In this document: positions 5,751 through 9,307 of the stretch, piece after piece
Layout: each line of letters opens with the position of its first letter
Position numbering within the stretch: the stretch's first letter is position 1
Source: Pseudomonadota bacterium
GTDB taxonomy: Bacteria > Pseudomonadota > Alphaproteobacteria > Rhizobiales > Kaistiaceae
NCBI GenBank assembly: GCA_023392225.1
Contig: JAEVZM010000715.1
Location: forward strand, 1-9,307
Direction: 5' to 3'
DNA: 9,307 nt
Notes under the pieces: generated by a model
What the model saw: only the letters and a program-made list of their open reading frames with translations
The model's database searches: none
What the model was told of the DNA's origin: nothing
Translations under genes and position numbers: made by a program

Positions 5751-6512
5751 GTGAGGGGCATGGGACTTTTCAACCGCAGGCCGGCACCGGCGCCGGAGCC
5801 CCGGACAACGCATTTCGACGTGATGACCGAGCACGGCAACGTGGCTGTCGCCCTTCGCCGGCACCCGCGGGCGCGCAACTACACGCTCCGCGTCGGCACC
5901 GCCAAGGCGGCGCCGGTCCTGACCATGCCGGTGCGCGGCTCGCTGGCCGAGGCGCAGGCCTTTCTCGATCGCCATGCCGGTTGGCTCGCGAGCCAGATGG
6001 GCAAGCTCCCCGACGTGCGGCCGATCGCCGATGGCGAGGCCATTCCGCTGCGCGGCGTGATGCATCGCGTCCACCACGTGCCGGTCGGCCGCGGCACGGT
6101 GACGGTGGGCGCCTTCGAGGGCGAGCCGGTCATCGTCGTGCCCGGCCGGCCGGAGCATCTCAAGCGCCGGGTCATCGATTTCCTCAAGCGCGAGGCGCGC
6201 CGCGGTCTCGAGCGCGCCGCGCTCCGCCATGCGATGGTGCTCGGCGTCCGGGTCAAGGCCATCCGGCTCCGCGACCAGTCGAGCCGCTGGGGGTCGTGCA
6301 CGGCGACCGGACATCTGTCGTTCTCGTGGCGGCTGGTGATGGCACCGCCCTTCGTGCTCGATTATCTCGCCGCCCACGAGGTCGCCCATCTCCAGGAGAT
6401 GAACCACTCGCCGCGCTTCTGGCACCTGGTCGAGTCGATCTGCCCAGAGACCCGCGCGGCGCGGAACTGGCTCAACAAGGAAGGCCCGCACCTTCACGCC
6501 ATCGGCGCGTGA
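5751..6512 (+). CDS. YgjP-type zinc metallopeptidase (M48-like, DUF45)
   Basis: This 253-residue cytoplasmic protein belongs to the YgjP-like family (PF01863). The C-terminal half carries WGSCTATGHLSFSWRL, the family's signature upstream of the active site, then the zinc motif HEVAHLQEMNHSPRFW, with His209, Glu210 and His213 as the HExxH set and His219 as the probable third ligand. No signal peptide or membrane segment is seen. The physiological substrate of this family is not established, so peptidase activity is inferred from the motif. The start is either GTG 5751 or ATG 5760 (MGLFNRRP), three codons later; neither has a well-spaced ribosome site. A four-codon open frame (5740-5754) ends on the GTGA that overlaps the GTG, and could couple translation. 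The gene converges on the propeller gene, with only 18 nt between the stops. Confidence 0.9.
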   Translation: MRGMGLFNRRPAPAPEPRTTHFDVMTEHGNVAVALRRHPRARNYTLRVGTAKAAPVLTMPVRGSLAEAQAFLDRHAGWLASQMGKLPDVRPIADGEAIPLRGVMHRVHHVPVGRGTVTVGAFEGEPVIVVPGRPEHLKRRVIDFLKREARRGLERAALRHAMVLGVRVKAIRLRDQSSRWGSCTATGHLSFSWRLVMAPPFVLDYLAAHEVAHLQEMNHSPRFWHLVESICPETRAARNWLNKEGPHLHAIGA

Positions 6513-6530
6513 GTGCCCTGAGTGCCTGAG

Positions 6531-7610
6531 TTACGCGGCTTGTGTCGCGTCGAGCATGTGCCGGAGGTCGAAGAAGGCGAGCGGCTGCTCCGCGCAGGTA
6601 GTGGCGAGCACGCGGCTCGCCGCGTCGACGTCGATCCCCTTGGGGCCGCCTTCCTCCGGGTTGATGTGCCCGCGCTGGAAGGCGTCGTCGTCGAGCACCC
6701 TGACCGTGCGGGCCGGGCCGCGGGCGCCGCTCCAGTCGTCGCCGTTCGCCGCGAAGACGCGCACCACCGGGCTGCCTGCATCGGCGACCAGGACGAACCG
6801 GCCGTCGGCGGTGAAGCGCACGCCGTGCGGGAAGCCTGCCTCGACCAGCTCGCCCGCCGGCGCGGTGTCCGCGCCGAGGGTCCATCCGGCGCGATAGATC
6901 ATGACGCTGTTGGTGAAATGGCTGCTCACCGCGATCCACCGCCGCGACGGGCTGACCGCGATCCCGTCCGGTACGTTGAGCCCCGCCCTGATGAGGACGG
7001 CGCTCTTGCGGATCGCGGGACGCTTGCCGAGCAGCAGGCGGTGCCGGGTGACGTGATGGGCGAAGTTGTTGCAGACCAGCACCCGGTAGCGCCCGCCATG
7101 GACCGGGACGACGGCGACCGAGCCGGGCGTCTCGACATGCTCGAAGCCGCCGCTCCGGCCGAGCGGCTCGGCCGCGACGGTGACGCGGCGCACACCAGGC
7201 GCGCCGGCGGGCAGGCGGAACACCTGGACAGTGCCGCCGCGGTTCGCCGCGACCACGTGGTCCGGCCCGGCGAAGTCGACGCCGTGCGGCTCCTGGAGGT
7301 CGGGCGAGGCGATCTCGATCGCGCCGTCGAGGCGCACCACAGGCACCCCGCGGGAAGCGACGACCGCGATCTCGAGGACGAGGAGCTTCGATGCCGCGAA
7401 CCCGGCGATCAGCAGCCGGCGATTGTCGAGCGAGAACCGCACGTCCTCGGTCCGGCCGATGGCGGCGATCACCGCGCGGATCTGATCCGGCGCCTCGAAC
7501 GTGAGCGCCCCGTCGAGCTCGATTCCCATCCAGGTTGCCTTGCCCGCCCGTTCAGCGATCTCCATCGCGATCATGGCACCGCGGCGGGCCCTGGCTATGG
7601 TCCCGGTCAC
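6531..7610 (-). CDS. Six-bladed beta-propeller protein of unknown function (NHL/YncE-like)
   Basis: I do not recognise a named family. The 359-residue frame holds about six blade-like repeats, roughly at residues 53-80, 108-132, 161-192, 213-240, 260-287 and 322-349. Several share a PxG(I/V) turn, a short strand with an SxDxR-like turn, and a V/A-rich strand: examples are PHGVDFAGPDHVVAANRGG, VPDGIAVSPSRRWIAVSS and PHGVRFTADGRFVLVADAG. This pattern is shared by NHL, YncE and lactonase (SMP-30-like) propellers. No secretion signal is visible, so it is probably cytoplasmic. Starts are GTG 7610, ATG 7574 and ATG 7565; TGAGAC upstream slightly favours 7610, but the first 15-20 residues may not be translated. 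It lies 36 nt after the aldo/keto reductase in the same direction, probably one transcript. Ligand binding or a lactonase-like enzyme are possible roles, with no catalytic residues that I can identify. Confidence 0.8.
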   Translation of the reverse strand: MTGTIARARRGAMIAMEIAERAGKATWMGIELDGALTFEAPDQIRAVIAAIGRTEDVRFSLDNRRLLIAGFAASKLLVLEIAVVASRGVPVVRLDGAIEIASPDLQEPHGVDFAGPDHVVAANRGGTVQVFRLPAGAPGVRRVTVAAEPLGRSGGFEHVETPGSVAVVPVHGGRYRVLVCNNFAHHVTRHRLLLGKRPAIRKSAVLIRAGLNVPDGIAVSPSRRWIAVSSHFTNSVMIYRAGWTLGADTAPAGELVEAGFPHGVRFTADGRFVLVADAGSPVVRVFAANGDDWSGARGPARTVRVLDDDAFQRGHINPEEGGPKGIDVDAASRVLATTCAEQPLAFFDLRHMLDATQAA

Positions 7611-7627
7611 ATGGTCTCAGTCACATG
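7606..7627. repeat. Short direct repeat GTCACATG between the reductase and propeller genes
   Basis: GTCACATG occurs at 7606-7613 and again at 7620-7627, a 14-bp period, in the 36-nt gap and at the propeller gene's start. On the minus strand each copy reads CATGTGAC. It may be a duplication that created extra start-like codons, or chance. Confidence 0.5.
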
Positions 7628-7646
7628 CTCCCGGTCGGCGGCGCCG

Positions 7647-8591
7647 TCACGCCGGCCGGGTGATGCGGTCGACCTCTGCCATCTCCTCGGCGCTGAGCGT
7701 CCAGTCCACCGCCTTGACGTTGGCGGCGATCTGCTCGGGTTTGGTGGCGCCGGTGATGATCGAGGCGACGGTTGGGCGCGCGGCGAGCCAGGACAGCGCC
7801 AGCTCGAGCAGCGTATGGCCGCGGCTCTCGGCGAAGCCGATCAGCGCCTCCACCCTGTCCGCGGCAGGACCGGAGAAGTAGCGGTCGGCATACTTGGCCG
7901 AGCCGGTCAGCCGCGCGCCTTCCGGCATCGGCTGGCCCTTGCGGTACTTGCCCGAAAGCGCGCCGCTGGCGAGCGGGAAGTAGGGCACCAGCCCGAGGCG
8001 GTGGGTCTCCAGCACCGGCAACAGCACGTCCTCGATGCCGCGCTCGAGCAGGCTGTACTCGTCCTGGGTGGCGACGAACCCCGCGAGGCCGAGGCGCTTC
8101 GCCGTGGTCACCGTGTCGCCGATCTCGCCAGCCGAGAAGTTCGAGCCGGCGAAGTAGCGCACCTTCCCCGCCGTCCTCAGCTCCTCGATGGCGCGGAGCG
8201 TCTCCTCGAACGGGGTGCCCGGGTCGGGCTCGTGCATGTAGAGGAGGTCGATCCAGTCGGTGCGGAGACGCCGGAGGCTCGCCTCCACCGCCGAGAGCAC
8301 GTAGTCGCGTGTTCCCCGCCGCTCGGCGGGATGGTCCGGCATCGGCTTGCCGAACTTGGTGGCGAGGACGACGTCCTTCCGTCGCGCGCCGAGGCACTGG
8401 CCGATCAGGTCCTCCGACTTGCCGCCGCCGCCGTAGATGTCGGCCGTGTCGAGGTGGTTCACCCCGGCGGCGAGCGTCGCGTCGATCACCTTCCGCGTCG
8501 CCTCGAGGTCGATGCGGCCGCCGAAATTGTTGCAGCCGAGGCCGATGACCGAGACCTTGAGATCGGACGAGCCGAGTTGGCGGAGTTCCAT
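7647..8591 (-). CDS. Aldo/keto reductase
   Basis: This 314-residue cytoplasmic enzyme is an NADPH-type aldo/keto reductase with the (beta/alpha)8 barrel. The catalytic tetrad is complete: Asp48 and Tyr53 in HLDTADIYGGG, Lys79 in VLATKFG, and His120 in LLYMHEPD. Other family marks are LGCNNFGGRID near the N-terminus, SLRRLRTDWIDLL, the GSNFSAGEI segment, and the nucleotide-site region SIITGATKPEQIAANV near the C-terminus. Length is normal. The ATG at 8591 has GAGGAA eight bases upstream. A TTGACC/TAGCCT promoter with 17-nt spacing precedes it. It is divergent from trpF and probably cotranscribed with the propeller protein. The substrate cannot be told from the sequence; the family includes general aldehyde and ketone reductases. 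Confidence 0.95.
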   Translation of the reverse strand: MELRQLGSSDLKVSVIGLGCNNFGGRIDLEATRKVIDATLAAGVNHLDTADIYGGGGKSEDLIGQCLGARRKDVVLATKFGKPMPDHPAERRGTRDYVLSAVEASLRRLRTDWIDLLYMHEPDPGTPFEETLRAIEELRTAGKVRYFAGSNFSAGEIGDTVTTAKRLGLAGFVATQDEYSLLERGIEDVLLPVLETHRLGLVPYFPLASGALSGKYRKGQPMPEGARLTGSAKYADRYFSGPAADRVEALIGFAESRGHTLLELALSWLAARPTVASIITGATKPEQIAANVKAVDWTLSAEEMAEVDRITRPA

Positions 8592-8621
8592 GGACGGCGT
8601 TCCTCGTGCGGGGGAGGGGCG

Positions 8622-8650
8622 AGGCTAGGCGCGTGCCGGCGGTCGGTCAA
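8622..8650 (-). promoter_or_regulatory. Candidate promoter of the aldo/keto reductase operon
   Basis: On the minus strand TTGACC (8650-8645, 5/6) and TAGCCT (8627-8622, 3/6) are 17 nt apart, placing transcription near 8615, about 24 nt before the ATG with the GAGGAA ribosome site between. An inverted repeat is centred on the -35 box. Confidence 0.42.
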
Positions 8651-8657
8651 CCGCCGG
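8636..8657. promoter_or_regulatory. Inverted repeat in the reductase-trpF divergent region
   Basis: CCGGCGGT (8636-8643) and ACCGCCGG (8650-8657) are exact reverse complements around a 6-nt spacer. It overlaps the -35 box of the predicted reductase promoter and so may be an operator, or a simple GC-rich hairpin. The rest of the 112-bp gap holds no other signal I can support, and no clear trpF promoter was found. Confidence 0.35.
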
Positions 8658-8703
8658 TGGCCGCCGTTGCACGCCGTGGCGGTCCGTGCCACATCCCCGT
8701 TCC

Positions 8704-9307
8704 ATGAGCCTCGTCGTCAAGATCTGCGGATTGTCCACGCCCGAGACGGTCGATGCCGCGCTCGATGCGGGCGCGGACATGGTCGGCTTCGTCTTCTTCC
8801 CGCCGAGCCCGCGCTTCGTCGCGCCGGAGGCTGCCGCGCCGCTCGCCGCGCGCGCCCGCGGTCGGGCGTCGGTCACCGCGCTCACCGTCGACATGGACGA
8901 GGCGGGCATCGCCGCGATCGTGGAGGCGGTGCGGCCGGACTGGCTGCAGCTCCACGGCCACGAGCCGCCGGCGGAGGTCGCCGCACTCAAGGCCCGCTTC
9001 GGCCTGCCGGTGATGAAGGCGATCGGCATTCGCGAGCCGGCCGACCTTGAGGCGATCGCGCCCTATGCGGGCGTCGCCGACCGTCTGCTGCTCGACGCCA
9101 AGCCGCCCAAGGGCGCAACCCGGCCGGGCGGCAACGCGGTCAGCTTCGACTGGGCGATCCTCGACGGCTTCGCTCCCGGCATGTCGTGGATGCTCTCGGG
9201 CGGCCTCGATCCCGGCAATGTCGGCGAGGCCATCGCCCGTACCCGGCCGCCTGGCATCGACGTGTCCTCCGGCGTCGAGTCGGCGCCGGGGCGGGAGGGC
9301 CCGGCGG
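8704..9307 (+). CDS. trpF: Phosphoribosylanthranilate isomerase (runs off right edge)
   Basis: TrpF carries out the Amadori rearrangement of phosphoribosylanthranilate to CdRP, the third step of tryptophan synthesis, in the cytoplasm. The 201 visible residues show the N-terminal VKICGLSTPETVDAAL with catalytic Cys8, GADMVGFVFFPPSPR (23-37), WLQLHGHE, and LLLDAKPP with the probable catalytic Asp131. The phosphate-binding segment follows, with LSGGLDPGNV and IDVSSGVESAPG near the end. TrpF proteins have about 200-220 residues, so only the last few are missing. The ATG at 8704 fits the family start, but no clear Shine-Dalgarno sequence precedes it. In alphaproteobacteria trpF is usually followed by trpB and trpA, which would lie beyond the edge. 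It diverges from the aldo/keto reductase gene. Confidence 0.96.
   Translation, partial: MSLVVKICGLSTPETVDAALDAGADMVGFVFFPPSPRFVAPEAAAPLAARARGRASVTALTVDMDEAGIAAIVEAVRPDWLQLHGHEPPAEVAALKARFGLPVMKAIGIREPADLEAIAPYAGVADRLLLDAKPPKGATRPGGNAVSFDWAILDGFAPGMSWMLSGGLDPGNVGEAIARTRPPGIDVSSGVESAPGREGPA

Noticed and set aside
6513..6530. Tandem TGAGTGCC-like repeat between the convergent metallopeptidase and propeller stops
   Set aside because: The gap is only 18 nt, the repeat is short and imperfect, and there is no stem or T-run to support a terminator or mobile-element scar.
6522..9050. An 842-codon open frame on the plus strand, antisense to the propeller and reductase genes
   Set aside because: It is a shadow of the two real minus-strand genes in GC-rich DNA. 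It has biased Arg/Ala/Gly/His content, no family signature, crosses a gene boundary and overlaps trpF in the wrong frame.

Overview
The window is GC-rich chromosomal DNA with frequent GTG and TTG starts. Its gene content is typical of an alphaproteobacterium, most likely of the order Hyphomicrobiales (Rhizobiales). The markers are a RegB/RegA (ActS/ActR) redox two-component pair, a DUF2852 membrane protein, an intracellular polyhydroxyalkanoate (PHA) depolymerase of the cysteine type, and trpF and dapB with rhizobial-type neighbours. No genus can be assigned from the sequence alone. I see no tRNA, rRNA, CRISPR array, transposase or insertion sequence, and base and codon use look uniform.

Left block (1-3395, all on the minus strand). 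Reading in the direction of transcription: the sensor kinase regB, the response regulator regA, a type II toxin-antitoxin pair in toxin-first order (higB then higA, overlapping by 16 nt), and the 5' part of dapB running off the left edge. A 23-bp perfect inverted repeat with a sigma70-like promoter lies between regA and higB. It looks like the autoregulatory operator of the toxin-antitoxin pair, and the promoter geometry suggests a leaderless higB mRNA starting at or next to a GTG codon.

Centre (3396-6512, plus strand). phaZ diverges from regB across about 184 bp that hold two separate perfect palindromes: a 14-bp TetR-type one and a 21-bp A/T-flanked TTGC-N3-GCAA one. phaZ is followed by a GC-rich hairpin, a DUF2852 single-pass membrane/coiled-coil protein, and a YgjP-type zinc metallopeptidase.

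Right block (6531-9307). A six-bladed beta-propeller protein of unknown function and an aldo/keto reductase are on the minus strand, 36 nt apart, and probably form one transcript. Divergent from them, trpF (tryptophan synthesis) starts on the plus strand and runs off the right edge.

Functionally, the most coherent theme is redox and carbon storage. A membrane redox sensor/regulator pair sits head to head with the enzyme that breaks down intracellular PHA, a store of carbon and reducing power, and the two share a control region. The other genes are housekeeping (dapB, trpF) or poorly characterised. I do not see a clearly new multi-gene system. The observations most worth a second look are the regulatory sites and the uncharacterised propeller/reductase pair.
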